This document shows, in pieces, positions 1-8,155 of a DNA stretch of 64,000 bases. Origin of the DNA: Nocardia anaemiae NBRC 100462. Its GTDB lineage: Bacteria; Actinomycetota; Actinomycetes; Mycobacteriales; Mycobacteriaceae. The position numbers and the translations under genes were made by a program. Numbering within the stretch: position 1 is the stretch's first letter; each line of letters starts with the position of its first letter. The notes under the pieces were generated by a model. It saw only the letters and a program-made list of their open reading frames with translations. It was not told where the DNA came from and ran no database searches. The stretch is taken from assembly GCF_001612725.1 (NCBI RefSeq), contig NZ_BDAZ01000062.1, forward strand, positions 1-64,000, given 5' to 3'.

Positions 1-293
1 ACCAGCGTCACACTGATCGACAGTTCGCCGCTGTTCCCAACACCCCAGGGTGGCCGTCGGCGGCCCGGAGGGTTCCGGCATGTCATCGCCAACTCTCTGG
101 CCGAACGGCCTTGTCACGCTGGCCATTCAGTATGGGCATCTTCGCCAACCATATCGGGCAACCCGCAACTTCGCGATGGACGCCCTCGGCCAGATGAAGG
201 CATCCGGTGTCCGGAACCTCATCGAGCCGTACTATGGCGAGCCCGCGGTTCGGCCGTTGTCTCGTCAGGACCATCACGGCGATCCGCCCCACG
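1..293. other. No supported gene
   Basis: Short open frames exist on both strands, but none matches a family I know and none has a convincing ribosome binding site. The plus-strand frame at about 80-250 reads somewhat protein-like and could be the end of a gene that starts before the window. I cannot support a call. Confidence 0.4.
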
Positions 294-680
294 CTATCGG
301 ACGATGAGGGTTTGCCGAATCTCGTCCGAGCCGAACCAGTCCGCGCTGAACCGCAGCGCAAGTTCGGCGTCGAAGCGTCGGCACGAGAAGATGTTCAGAT
401 AGGCCCGACCCAGCTTCTCGCTGAAATGCCCTACGACGCTGGAGGTCTCGATCAACTGCACCAGGGTATAGCCGGAGGTGGCCGGATCGTTGTGGCCGAA
501 GTGCTCGACTATCGGCTCACCGTAGGGGTTCATCTCGATCAGCCTGACCAGTTCACGGGCATAACCCCGAATGGTCTCGGCGTCGCTGATCGCCTCGGGG
601 GCGCAGCCGCCAAGGTCCAGGATCAATTCCATCCCGAAGCTCATCGCGCCCACGCTGTCGTGCCGCCACCGGTGCACCAT
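294..680 (-). CDS. SpeD-family (S-adenosylmethionine decarboxylase-like) protein
   Basis: A 128-residue protein with the layout of bacterial SpeD proenzymes: an N-terminal strand ending in LILDLGG, a central GYTLVQLIETSSVVGHF segment, then AYLNIFSCRRFD. Canonical SpeD has an Glu-Ser-His cleavage site whose Ser becomes the pyruvoyl group; here the site reads Glu-Thr-Ser, as in a divergent SpeD-like branch. Whether it self-cleaves or decarboxylates AdoMet cannot be told from sequence. The ATG at 680 overlaps the stop of the upstream gene (TGATG), implying coupled translation; an internal ATG at 644 is another possible start. The residues before MSFGMEL look non-homologous, which slightly favours the later start. 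No spermidine synthase gene is nearby. Confidence 0.75.
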   Translation of the reverse strand: MVHRWRHDSVGAMSFGMELILDLGGCAPEAISDAETIRGYARELVRLIEMNPYGEPIVEHFGHNDPATSGYTLVQLIETSSVVGHFSEKLGRAYLNIFSCRRFDAELALRFSADWFGSDEIRQTLIVR

Positions 681-1219
681 CAACGCTCCCCGAATTCGTA
701 GGCGACGAATGTCTGGGTATCGAGTGTGCGCAATCGCGGATCGCTGTAGCGCCCCAGAATTCGCAGCGAGGACGCGAGCACGGCCTTCTCGTCGACGTTG
801 AACGAGCAGTAGTCCATGAGCGCGACGCCACCGGCGTGGCGCTGCGGGGCGGACATGGCCTCCAGCATGGCCGCGAAGCCGCCGAACCGGTCTGGCCGGA
901 CACCGATGAAACCGATGTACCACAACGTGCGGGCCGCATAGTGCTCCGGATAGATGCGCCGGAAATAGGCGGACGAGATGAGCGGCCACGCGTCCAGGTC
1001 GTTCGTCGACACACCAAGCCCGACAAGGGAGTTGTCGTCGTCGAACAGCAGGTACTTGGCGATCCGCTCGTCACCCATAACATCGACGAACTCGTCGCGG
1101 TGCATGAGATGGCGCTGCGCGGCCATTGCGTTGATCTCGGTGAACGTTTCACGGTAGAAGGTCCACGCCTCGTCGCGGTCGAGCGTCGGACCCATTTCTG
1201 GCGTCTCGATGATTTTCAC
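680..1219 (-). CDS. GNAT-like acyltransferase of unknown substrate
   Basis: A 179-residue protein with a mixed alpha/beta pattern: an N-terminal helix around WTFYRETFTEINAMA, a strand pair holding LLFDDDNSLVGLGVSTN, then WYIGFIGVRPDRFGGFAAML, which resembles the acyl-CoA-loop part of GNAT-type N-acyltransferases. I do not recognise a characterised orthologue. A GTG start at 1219 is chosen because a GGAAG sequence lies about 7 bases upstream and the predicted fold begins there; a longer frame reaches 1402 but its extra residues look non-coding. It overlaps the SpeD-like gene by three bases, so the two are probably made together and may act on the same polyamine-type substrate (inference). Confidence 0.55.
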   Translation of the reverse strand: MKIIETPEMGPTLDRDEAWTFYRETFTEINAMAAQRHLMHRDEFVDVMGDERIAKYLLFDDDNSLVGLGVSTNDLDAWPLISSAYFRRIYPEHYAARTLWYIGFIGVRPDRFGGFAAMLEAMSAPQRHAGGVALMDYCSFNVDEKAVLASSLRILGRYSDPRLRTLDTQTFVAYEFGER

Positions 1220-2724
1220 AGTCTTGCTTCCGCCGAGATTTCGGACCGAAGTGCCCTTCCGCCCGTTCAGGTCGGGGTTGAACGCTATCGGCGGCAGACT
1301 GGGCGGAAAAGAGCCAATATCGTCGAACTGCGCTGGGCCGGACATGCGGCGCGCGAACACCCGGCGCTGTTCGTGGCAGGGGTCCGCGCAATCGCAGCCC
1401 ACCCGAAATCGCCACTAGGCGTGGTCACCGATTTCGGCGGCAGGCACTTCCAGCACGCGCGCCAACAATTGCCGCAGGTCCTCCGGGTCCACCCGCTCGG
1501 GAATGCTCCTTGTCAGCGTTCCTCCAGGTCGAGTTCACGGTTTCCGACGCTGCTTCCGACCGTGGCGGATGCCGCAGCGTGCGGTGCGCACAGCTGGAGG
1601 GGCACGGCCTCGCCGCCGTGCGGATCGCGGCGACCACCTGGTCGACACGGTCGCTGTGGCAACCACCACCGATCAGCGCCCGGACGATTGCTCGTGGTCA
1701 CCACCAAATCCGGAGTCGAGCTCGGCCGCCTAGTCCTCGCCACCGCCGAATCCTACAATTTTGCAACGGATTTCAGGCGCGGAACACTATGTGGGTGGGC
1801 GTGGGCGGTCCTCGGCGGCCGATGCGCTGATGGCGGGAGGCTCCGGTGTCGCAGGCATGTTGGATTTCGATTCGGCAGAACCGGTTTCCGTTTCGTTCGT
1901 ATCCTGATCCGATTCCGATTTGCGGTCGGTCCGCACCCATGGCGTGGGGCGTGTGGTGAACGTTGCCGTCCCCCTGGGTGGGCGGGTGGTCGACCACGGT
2001 GAGGTGACCGACTTGCGGTCGGTCGGCTCGAGTTCGGTCGGACGGTCGGCAGCCGGACGAGATGTCTTGCACAGCCGGTTTACCTGATGTCGGGCGGGGA
2101 GCCGACGCCCCGGGGGCGGCCGTCCATGGAGTCGCTGGTGCCGACTGGTCCGTCGGTCCGACCGCTTGTGGCACGAAGGGAGCTGACTCGCTGGCGGTTG
2201 TTGCGCCGAAATCGCTGTCTGCTCGGTTGCCGAGGGTGATCGGGCCGGATTCGCGGATATCGATCCGGCTTTCGGGTTGGTCGGCCGACTGGGATGCGGC
2301 CGCCGAGGACTCGGTCGCCGGAGAGTTAGTCGTATCGCCGCGAGGCGATACCTGCTCATTCGGTGCCGAACCCTCGGCTCCGCTCGGTGCGGTTGCGCCC
2401 GCCAACTCACTGGTTGACGCACTCATTGGGTTCGAGAGATCTGCTCGGGAAGCCGATGCGGTGGTCTGGGCCGTGCTCGACTGTCGGCCATCCGCAACTT
2501 TGGCGGAGTTCTCGACACCGGGGGCGGGTTTGTCAGTGATCTCGTGACCAGCATCGGGCGCCCAGACGTCTGCTGGGGTCGGATGGTGGGCGGTCGACCC
2601 TTCGGCCGACCGGTGCGGCGAGTCGACACCACTCGTAGTCGGCGGTTGGTCGAAATCGGTTCGGGTCGGTGGTAGATCGCTTGCGCCGCGCTCAGGAACA
2701 TCCGAGTCGTAGGGAGCGTAGGGG
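1220..2724. other. Long region without a convincing gene
   Basis: Frames are open on both strands because of GC content. The longest, on the minus strand over about 1780-2720, encodes only Ser/Thr/Pro/Ala-rich disordered sequence with unusually low third-position GC (about half G or C in the stretch I sampled). It could be a disordered tail or decayed DNA. Near 1425-1505 a minus frame (IPERVDPEDLRQLLARVLE) looks protein-like but is isolated. No promoter, RNA or repeat is supported. Confidence 0.4.
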
Positions 2725-3012
2725 CCGTACCAGCTTCTGATCGAGCGTGGTGTCAGCGAGGAACTCGCCCGGTTCGCGCGAACCCATGCGTCGTGGACCG
2801 AATCCGACGTGGGCCTCGGCGATCTGCTGGTCGGCCTTGCCGACAAGATCTGGAAGGGCAAACGCGTGCCCGAACTCGAACAGCTGGTCGTGCAACGACT
2901 CGCCACTGCCGAGGGTGAGGAGCCGTGGCAAGTTTTCATGGCCATCGACGACGAGCTCACCCGCATCACCGCCGATGCCGATCAGCGGCTCGCCTTCCAA
3001 GCCAACTACCCG
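2725..3012 (+). pseudogene. HD-domain protein, C-terminal half (displaced)
   Basis: The plus frame from 2725 reads as the second half of an actinobacterial HD-domain phosphohydrolase-like protein, with VGLGDLLVGLADKIWKGKR, VPELEQLVVQRLA and a final DELTRITADADQRLAFQA helix. There is no start codon: two in-frame stops lie at 2710 and 2719, just before it. The missing N-terminal half, with the HD metal-binding motif, is on the opposite strand at 3531-3829. The frame stays open past 3012 with unrelated sequence, so the original stop is also gone. See the finding on the inferred inversion. Confidence 0.75.
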
Positions 3013-3530
3013 ATTACCGCTCGAGTTGCCCCGATTACGGTCAGGGGGTGGATCGTCCTCGGCGAGCGCGGCGAGATCGCCTTGACACGCCGGACCCACG
3101 ATGAACGATCAGCGTCGGCGCGTCTGCGGCATGCAAGTCACCCGCGGCTGGGATGCGCAAATTCGGCGAACAGGACACGGCCGAGCGGGAACTCAACGTC
3201 GACGAGCAGAAAACCGTTGTCTGCCAGACATTTCTGCCCACCAGCAGCGAAATTCTCCTCGCCCCACGCCAACCCCGAAAGCCCGTGTTTCCGCCGTGCG
3301 CGCCGCGGCAAAGAGCAGGTCGATGGCAGCGAGGCGACCGTCGTAGCGGACAGCCCGGTCGCCGTGCGAAGGCCACGTACGAGCCCCGCACTGCGGCATC
3401 CCAGCGGTCGACCTCGGTGGTGCGATGTGCGTCGGCATCGCGACGCTTAGACCGGGTACATGTCCGCGATGACCCCGCCGTTTTCCAGTTGCCCATGTTT
3501 TGCGTGCCCCGCCGACCAGCACGAACCTAC
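3013..3530. other. Interior of inferred inverted segment, no gene recognised
   Basis: This stretch lies between the two halves of the broken HD-domain gene. Several frames are open on both strands, but none matches a family I know. If the inversion model is right this DNA once lay downstream of the HD gene on the minus strand, and the plus frame ending near 3530 would have continued into the Pro/Ser-rich minus frame left of 2725. Confidence 0.4.
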
Positions 3531-3829
3531 GGTCCGTCCTGCTCGTGGGCAGAACCCGGCCCGGACAATTCTTCGGGGTGAACGACCTTGCCGATGTCGT
3601 GGGTCGCCGCCCCGAACAACACCGCCACACGGTCGACCTCCACCCCCCCGTAGTTCGTTGCGACCCAGTCGACCAACTCGCAGGCCACATCATGCACTGC
3701 CCGCAAGTGCGCTCCGAGCCGGGGCGGAGCGTCCAGACTCTCCAGCAAGACCTCGACGCGCTCCGGCAGCCTCCGAAGATCCAGCCCGCCGCGATCAGTC
3801 AGGGCTCGTCGAAGTACTACCGAGGACAC
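3531..3829 (-). pseudogene. HD-domain protein, N-terminal half
   Basis: From a possible GTG at 3829 the minus frame encodes about 99 residues typical of a small actinobacterial HD-domain protein: a leader LTDRGGLDLRRLPERVEVLL, the metal-ligand helix HLRAVHDVACELVDW, and the signature THDIGKVVHPEELSGPGSA. The His-Asp pair of HD phosphohydrolases is intact. Similarity stops at about 3533, where the reading frame meets a stop, and resumes at 2725 on the other strand. Separately the halves would be non-functional. The family's substrate is unknown. Confidence 0.75.
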
Positions 3830-4197
3830 GGCGACAACGGTAATGCCAGAACCGATGGGACCAACCGTCCACACAACCCCAAGCAATGAAAGGCATTGTC
3901 CCCGTGCGCCAGGCTCGGTGTCTCGTCCCGTGCCGAACTTGCCGTGGTCGTCCCCAGCGTCCGGCACCGGCCATACCTCGACCAGGAGAGAACCCTTCCC
4001 GCACCCCGCGTCGTGATACCTCGGGGCGGGCTTCGGTCAGCCGTTATCGGTCGACAAGCGTGACGAATGTAGGGGTTTCCCGACTGCCTCGATCCACGCA
4101 CAAGCGACAGACTTTGGGTGACCGACTCGCCGCAAAGGGGCATCGCCGGCCGAAATTCCTCGTGGGCAGACAACCGGAATTTCCGGTAGGAGCATCG
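3830..4197. other. Spacer upstream of the five-gene operon
   Basis: No gene is supported here. The end of the stretch carries a good ribosome binding site (GGTAGGAGC, 4184-4192) just before the ATG at 4198. The promoter of the downstream operon should lie here, but no clear -35/-10 pair was identified. Confidence 0.5.
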
Positions 4198-4482
4198 ATG
4201 ACGACCAGTGGGAGACCCATTCGAGAGGCGCACGGGGGGGTCACCGAGACGTTGTCATCGCTGCAGAACTGGGTGGAGGCCGTGTGCGAGATGGAATTGC
4301 GGCGCTTGGGCTCCCGCGCACCCGGGCTCGACGCCGATGCCCGAGCGGAGGTGGCCCGTGCGATCCAGAGGGTAGTGGACGGCCTGCTCGGCGACCTCGG
4401 ATCCCGGGTGGCCCGCGACGCCGCCCTTGTCGACGCGCTTCGGGTGTTCTTCGAATTCGACCGTGTAGGAGGCAAGCAGTGA
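4198..4482 (+). CDS. Free-standing glutamyl-tRNA reductase dimerisation-domain protein
   Basis: A 94-residue protein whose residues ~15-88 follow the pattern of the C-terminal helical dimerisation domain of glutamyl-tRNA reductase (HemA): an ELRRLGSRAPGLDADARAEV run, then VARAIQRVVDGLLG, and a final ALRVFFEFDR helix. The catalytic and NADPH-binding domains of HemA are absent, so it cannot make glutamate semialdehyde itself. It may pair with the cell's HemA or act as a scaffold (inference). Its stop overlaps the GTG of the next gene (GTGA). It is the first gene of a five-gene unit that ends in a hemB paralogue, which fits a link to 5-aminolevulinate supply. The conserved Lys/His-rich loop before the last helices of HemA is altered. 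Confidence 0.75.
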   Translation: MTTSGRPIREAHGGVTETLSSLQNWVEAVCEMELRRLGSRAPGLDADARAEVARAIQRVVDGLLGDLGSRVARDAALVDALRVFFEFDRVGGKQ

Positions 4483-5180
4483 TCAGAGTGGGTGTGGCAG
4501 TGCCACCAGCAAACCCAGCGGTGGAGCCGGAGTTTTCCCGTCTCCTCGGCGCGCGGGCGGACCTCCATGTCACCCGCTTCCCGGTACGGCCCGGCTGCTC
4601 GCTGGCCGAGCGCCTGGATGCCTATAACGATGCGCTGCCCGAGATGATCCGTTCGTTCGGCGGCTTGCGGCTCGACGCGCTGGTCATGGCCTGCAGCGGC
4701 TCCCGCTACTTGCTGGGCCCGGCCGAGGACCGCCGCAATTGTGCCGAACTGAGCGCAGAGTTCGGTCTGCCGGTCGCCTCTGCCACCGAGGCCATCAGGC
4801 GGGCGCTGGAACACCTTGGTGCCGACGAGGTCACGTTGGTCTCGCCGTACCAGCCATGGTTGACAGCAAGCGCCGAACGGTTCTGGACCACGGCGGGCAT
4901 CCGGATCGCGCAGGTGGTCGCGGTGCAGGCCGGGACGCATTTCGCGCCCTACGAGGTGACCACGGACCAACTTGTCGCTCAGATCGAGCAGGCCGCGGTG
5001 TCGCGGGACGCGGTGCTGCTGCTGACCGGCACCGGTATGCGAACGCTGCGCGCGATCGATCTGCTGACGGAGGGGAATGAATGGGTCGTTCTTACCTCCA
5101 ACCTGTGTGGTGTCTGGTGGGCGCTGACCAGCGCGGGCCTGCGTGCAGGACTGGGGCGCGTCGAGCAGGTCGCGATATGA
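4479..5180 (+). CDS. Asp/Glu racemase superfamily enzyme (maleate isomerase/arylmalonate decarboxylase type)
   Basis: A 233-residue protein starting at GTG 4479 behind a strong AGGAGG site (4467-4472). The N-terminus GVAVPPANPAVEPEF matches the substrate-carboxylate loop of maleate cis-trans isomerases and arylmalonate decarboxylases. Two candidate catalytic cysteines are in the expected places: Cys72 in VMACSGSRY and Cys210 in SNLCGVWW. Family members act on small dicarboxylates without cofactors, by racemisation, isomerisation or decarboxylation. It overlaps its neighbours by four bases on both sides (GTGA, ATGA). The substrate is unknown; in this setting a carboxylated intermediate derived from aminolevulinate or porphobilinogen is conceivable (inference). 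Confidence 0.85.
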   Translation: MIRVGVAVPPANPAVEPEFSRLLGARADLHVTRFPVRPGCSLAERLDAYNDALPEMIRSFGGLRLDALVMACSGSRYLLGPAEDRRNCAELSAEFGLPVASATEAIRRALEHLGADEVTLVSPYQPWLTASAERFWTTAGIRIAQVVAVQAGTHFAPYEVTTDQLVAQIEQAAVSRDAVLLLTGTGMRTLRAIDLLTEGNEWVVLTSNLCGVWWALTSAGLRAGLGRVEQVAI

Positions 5181-6325
5181 GCGTCGACGTGATCGTCGTG
5201 GGGGCGGGGCCGGTCGGGCTGGTCGCGGCGCTCACCTTGGCCAGGGCCGGGGTGTCGGCGCTGGTGCTGGAGCGCGAGCCGGAGCGGGCAACGCGCTCGC
5301 GCGCGGCCACCTTTCACCCGGCCACGCTCGACCTTCTCGACGAGCTTGCGGTGGCAACGGATCTGGTTGCGCGCGGCCTGCTCGTGGACCGCTTGCAGTG
5401 GCGCGACCTGTCCGGGGTTGTGTTCGCGGAGATGACGATGGGCGTTTTGGCAGGCATGACCGGCTACCCCTTCCGACTGCATGTGGAGCAGTCGGTGCTG
5501 ACCACACTGTTGCTCGGCGCCCTGGAGGCGCACCCGGAGGCTGAGGTCCGGTTCGGTACTCCAGTCGAAACCGTTACCGACACAGGCACATCCGTGCGGA
5601 TACGCACCGCATGCGGTTGGGAACGGGCCCGGTACCTTATCGCGGCCGACGGTGCGCACAGCACCGTCAGGATCTCGCTCGGTCTGCCGCTGCCTCAGTT
5701 CTTCTACCCGACGCAGGCGCTACGGATCTTCACCCGCTCACCGTTGGACGAACTGCTTCCGGGCCTGGCGCCGGTGACCTACATCCGCGACCCGGGTCAG
5801 TCGTGCAGTCTGCTGCAGTTGCCCGACCACTGGCGGCTCATCCTCCGGCTGCCCCGCGACGGGCCGACGCCGCAGTACGTGGCTGGACTGGAGCTGAGCG
5901 AGCTGAATGTCATCGACATGCATCGCTACAGCCTGGCCAGTGGCGTACTCGGCGCATTCCATCACGGCCGGGTGTTGTTCGCGGGCGACGCCGCCCACAT
6001 CACCTCCACCGCAGGCGGTCTCAACATGAACGCCGGCATCCACGACGCGGTCGATCTCGGCAGGACCCTGGCCGATGTGCTCGCCGGGCACGCGTCATCG
6101 GGCGCGTTGGTGGATTGGTCACGGCGCCGCCGCACGGTACTGGTCGACCATGTCGTCCCGACCAGTGAGGCCAGGGTCGTGGGCGTGCAGGACGGTGACA
6201 GCGCCCAGTTGTCCGCGGCTGTCGCCGCGCTCAGTGCCATTGCCGCCGATCCTCAGGCCACCAGGGCTTATCTGGTCAAGGCCGCCATGCTCGACACTGT
6301 CCCTCTTCCGGTAAGGCACATCTGA
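5177..6325 (+). CDS. FAD-dependent aromatic-hydroxylase-type monooxygenase
   Basis: A 382-residue flavoprotein monooxygenase of the p-hydroxybenzoate hydroxylase/PheA-TfdB class. It has the N-terminal GAGPVG dinucleotide fold (residues 9-14) followed by EREPE, the DG motif in LIAADGAHSTVR, and the second FAD motif GRVLFAGDAAH with the ribityl-binding GGLNMNAGIHDA segment. It lacks the extra C-terminal thioredoxin-like domain of longer relatives. The ATG at 5177 overlaps the previous stop (ATGA) and fixes the start; a longer upstream frame is not needed. It should use NAD(P)H and O2 to hydroxylate or epoxidise an electron-rich ring, possibly a pyrrole from the hemB paralogue in the same operon (inference). 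Confidence 0.9.
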   Translation: MSVDVIVVGAGPVGLVAALTLARAGVSALVLEREPERATRSRAATFHPATLDLLDELAVATDLVARGLLVDRLQWRDLSGVVFAEMTMGVLAGMTGYPFRLHVEQSVLTTLLLGALEAHPEAEVRFGTPVETVTDTGTSVRIRTACGWERARYLIAADGAHSTVRISLGLPLPQFFYPTQALRIFTRSPLDELLPGLAPVTYIRDPGQSCSLLQLPDHWRLILRLPRDGPTPQYVAGLELSELNVIDMHRYSLASGVLGAFHHGRVLFAGDAAHITSTAGGLNMNAGIHDAVDLGRTLADVLAGHASSGALVDWSRRRRTVLVDHVVPTSEARVVGVQDGDSAQLSAAVAALSAIAADPQATRAYLVKAAMLDTVPLPVRHI

Positions 6326-6326
6326 T

Positions 6327-7115
6327 ATGCGAATTCGGTTCCAGAAGCATGCCGTCGAGGGGCGCTCACCGCTGCTCGACAAGCTCTATGTCGACCATCT
6401 GGCGAAAGTCTCCGATCCCGACACCACAGTCGAGATCCGCACCCTGCCATCGCAGCTCTATGCGGCAGAGCTGCCCGAGGAGTTGGTCGGGTTCGGGGCG
6501 CTCGGACTGCTGTTCGGCGACTATTTCGCGCGCGTGGCCGTCTCGGCCGAACGCGACGGCTGTGCGGCGTGGATCAGCGGCGCAGGCCAAGACCCGGGGC
6601 TGGCAGCCGCGCGGGTGCGCGCCACCATCCCCGTTGTCGGGTATGGCGATGCCACCTGGCAGGCCGCTCGGCACGAGCGTCATCGGCTTGGCGTGCTCGG
6701 CTTCATCCCGCATCTGGTCGAGCCGGTCACCGCCAATATCGCTTCCGCAGGCGCCACCCTGGCCTCCTACCAGGTGATCGATGACGGCGCCGTCGTCGCC
6801 CGTGCGCTGGCCGAGGACTTCGAGCCGTTCGTGCGGGAGTACACCGCTGCCGCCGAGCGGGCCGCCAAGTCCGGTGCGCAGTGGCTGGTGCCCGCGGAGG
6901 GCATACCCAACGAGATCCTCGTCCACCTGGAGATCCGGGAGCTTTGCGGGCTGCCGGTCATCGACCCCGGCGGGTTGGCGATCAAGACCGCTGAGCACCT
7001 GGTGAGACTCCGTGATCTCGGTATAACGGCCAGGGCTGCAACCGGATATTGGTGCAGGCGGCCGTCCCCAGACATCGTCGCACACGTCGAGCAGATCTTG
7101 GAGGTCAGGTCATGA
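6327..7115 (+). CDS. Hydantoin-racemase-like (Asp/Glu racemase superfamily) protein lacking both catalytic cysteines
   Basis: A 262-residue protein with the HyuE/Asp-Glu racemase layout: a DPGLAAAR turn in the first half followed by IPVVGYGDAT, and VIDPGGLAIKTAEHL in the second. The two Cys of active racemases, in the LACFGDPGL-type and LGCAG-type loops, align with Ala86 (SGAGQDPGL) and Ala190 (LVPAEGI). It is therefore unlikely to work by the two-base Cys/Cys mechanism. It may bind a substrate, decarboxylate by another route, or serve as a partner of the Cys-containing homologue upstream. It starts one base after the monooxygenase stop and its own stop overlaps the ATG of the hemB paralogue. 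Confidence 0.8.
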   Translation: MRIRFQKHAVEGRSPLLDKLYVDHLAKVSDPDTTVEIRTLPSQLYAAELPEELVGFGALGLLFGDYFARVAVSAERDGCAAWISGAGQDPGLAAARVRATIPVVGYGDATWQAARHERHRLGVLGFIPHLVEPVTANIASAGATLASYQVIDDGAVVARALAEDFEPFVREYTAAAERAAKSGAQWLVPAEGIPNEILVHLEIRELCGLPVIDPGGLAIKTAEHLVRLRDLGITARAATGYWCRRPSPDIVAHVEQILEVRS

Positions 7116-8089
7116 GCTTCCCCGCCGACCGGCCCCGGCGACTCCGCCGTACCGCCGCACTGCGAGCGCTTGTCGCCGAGAACCGGCTGCACCCGTCGGA
7201 GCTCGTTCAGCCCATGTTCGTGCGCGAGGGCATCGAGGAGCCGAGGCCCATCCCCGCTATGCCCGGTCAGGTCCAGCACACGCGCGAGAGCCTGCGCAAG
7301 GCGGCCGCGGCCGCGGCGCAGGCGGGCGTGGGCGGCATCATGATCTTCGGTGTGCCCGAACTCAAGTACCCCGACGGTCGCGGTGCGTGGGACGAGCACG
7401 GCATCGCACAGCTCGCGATCGCCGACGTCGCGGCGGAGGTGGGCGACGCGACCGTGGTGATCGGCGATGTCAATCTCGACGAATACACCGATCACGGCCA
7501 GGTCGGACTCCTCGGCGCCGACGGCGACGTGGACAACGACGCCACGCTGCTTGCCTACGTTCGAGTTGCGTTGGCACAGGCCAGAGCTGGCGCCGACCTG
7601 GTAGCGCCGAGTGGGATGATGGACGGCCAGGTCGCCGCAATCCGTGCCGGACTGGACGGCGCCGGATATGAGCGCGTCGCCATACTGGCTTACGCCGCCA
7701 AATATGATTCCGCGTTCTACGGTCCCTTCCGCACGGCTGTCGAATCCTCGTTCATTGGCGCCAGATCCACACATCAACAGGATCCGGCCAACCTCCGCGA
7801 GGCGATCCGCGAGGTGATGCTCGACGTCGAAGAAGGCGCCGACCTGGTCATGGTCAAACCGGCAGGCCTCTACCTCGATGTGGTGCGCAGAGTGGCCGAC
7901 GCGGTGGACGTGCCGGTCGCTGCCTACCAGGTTTCGGGGGAGTATTCCGCGATCGAGGCTGCGGCGTCGCACGGGATGTTGCAGCGGGACAGAGCCATCG
8001 AGGAGAGCCTCACCGCCATCCGCCGGGCCGGGGCGCGGATCATCCTCACCTATTGGGCCACCGAGTTCGCGCAGCGACTGCATGGGTAG
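7112..8089 (+). CDS. Porphobilinogen synthase (HemB) paralogue without zinc cysteines
   Basis: A 325-residue ALA-dehydratase-fold protein. Both Schiff-base lysines are present: Lys197 (YAAKYDSAFYGPF) and Lys249 (MVKPAG), as is the VAAYQVSGEY motif. The three cysteines that bind active-site zinc in zinc-type enzymes are replaced: GDVNLDEYTDHGQVG places Asn121, Asp123 and Val131 there, as in metal-independent or Mg-dependent forms. The usual GDRKxYQ substrate loop reads GARSTHQ, with Asp, Lys and Tyr lost. It should still condense aminolevulinate or a relative, but specificity may be changed. It is unlikely to be the housekeeping gene because its neighbours are not haem genes and it closes an operon with a monooxygenase and racemase-like proteins. 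Confidence 0.85.
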   Translation: MSFPADRPRRLRRTAALRALVAENRLHPSELVQPMFVREGIEEPRPIPAMPGQVQHTRESLRKAAAAAAQAGVGGIMIFGVPELKYPDGRGAWDEHGIAQLAIADVAAEVGDATVVIGDVNLDEYTDHGQVGLLGADGDVDNDATLLAYVRVALAQARAGADLVAPSGMMDGQVAAIRAGLDGAGYERVAILAYAAKYDSAFYGPFRTAVESSFIGARSTHQQDPANLREAIREVMLDVEEGADLVMVKPAGLYLDVVRRVADAVDVPVAAYQVSGEYSAIEAAASHGMLQRDRAIEESLTAIRRAGARIILTYWATEFAQRLHG

Positions 8090-8155
8090 CGATGATCGGC
8101 GGGTTTGGCCACTACCCGGCCAGGGTGAGTCGGCGCGCCTGTTGCTGCGTGGAGA

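Noticed and set aside
836-2002. 388-codon plus frame
   Set aside because: Its first third is antisense to the acyltransferase-like gene and the rest shows no protein pattern.
1773-2969. 398-codon minus frame rich in Ser, Thr and Pro
   Set aside because: Low complexity, weak third-position bias, no start signal and no family. It also runs across the inferred inversion breakpoint.
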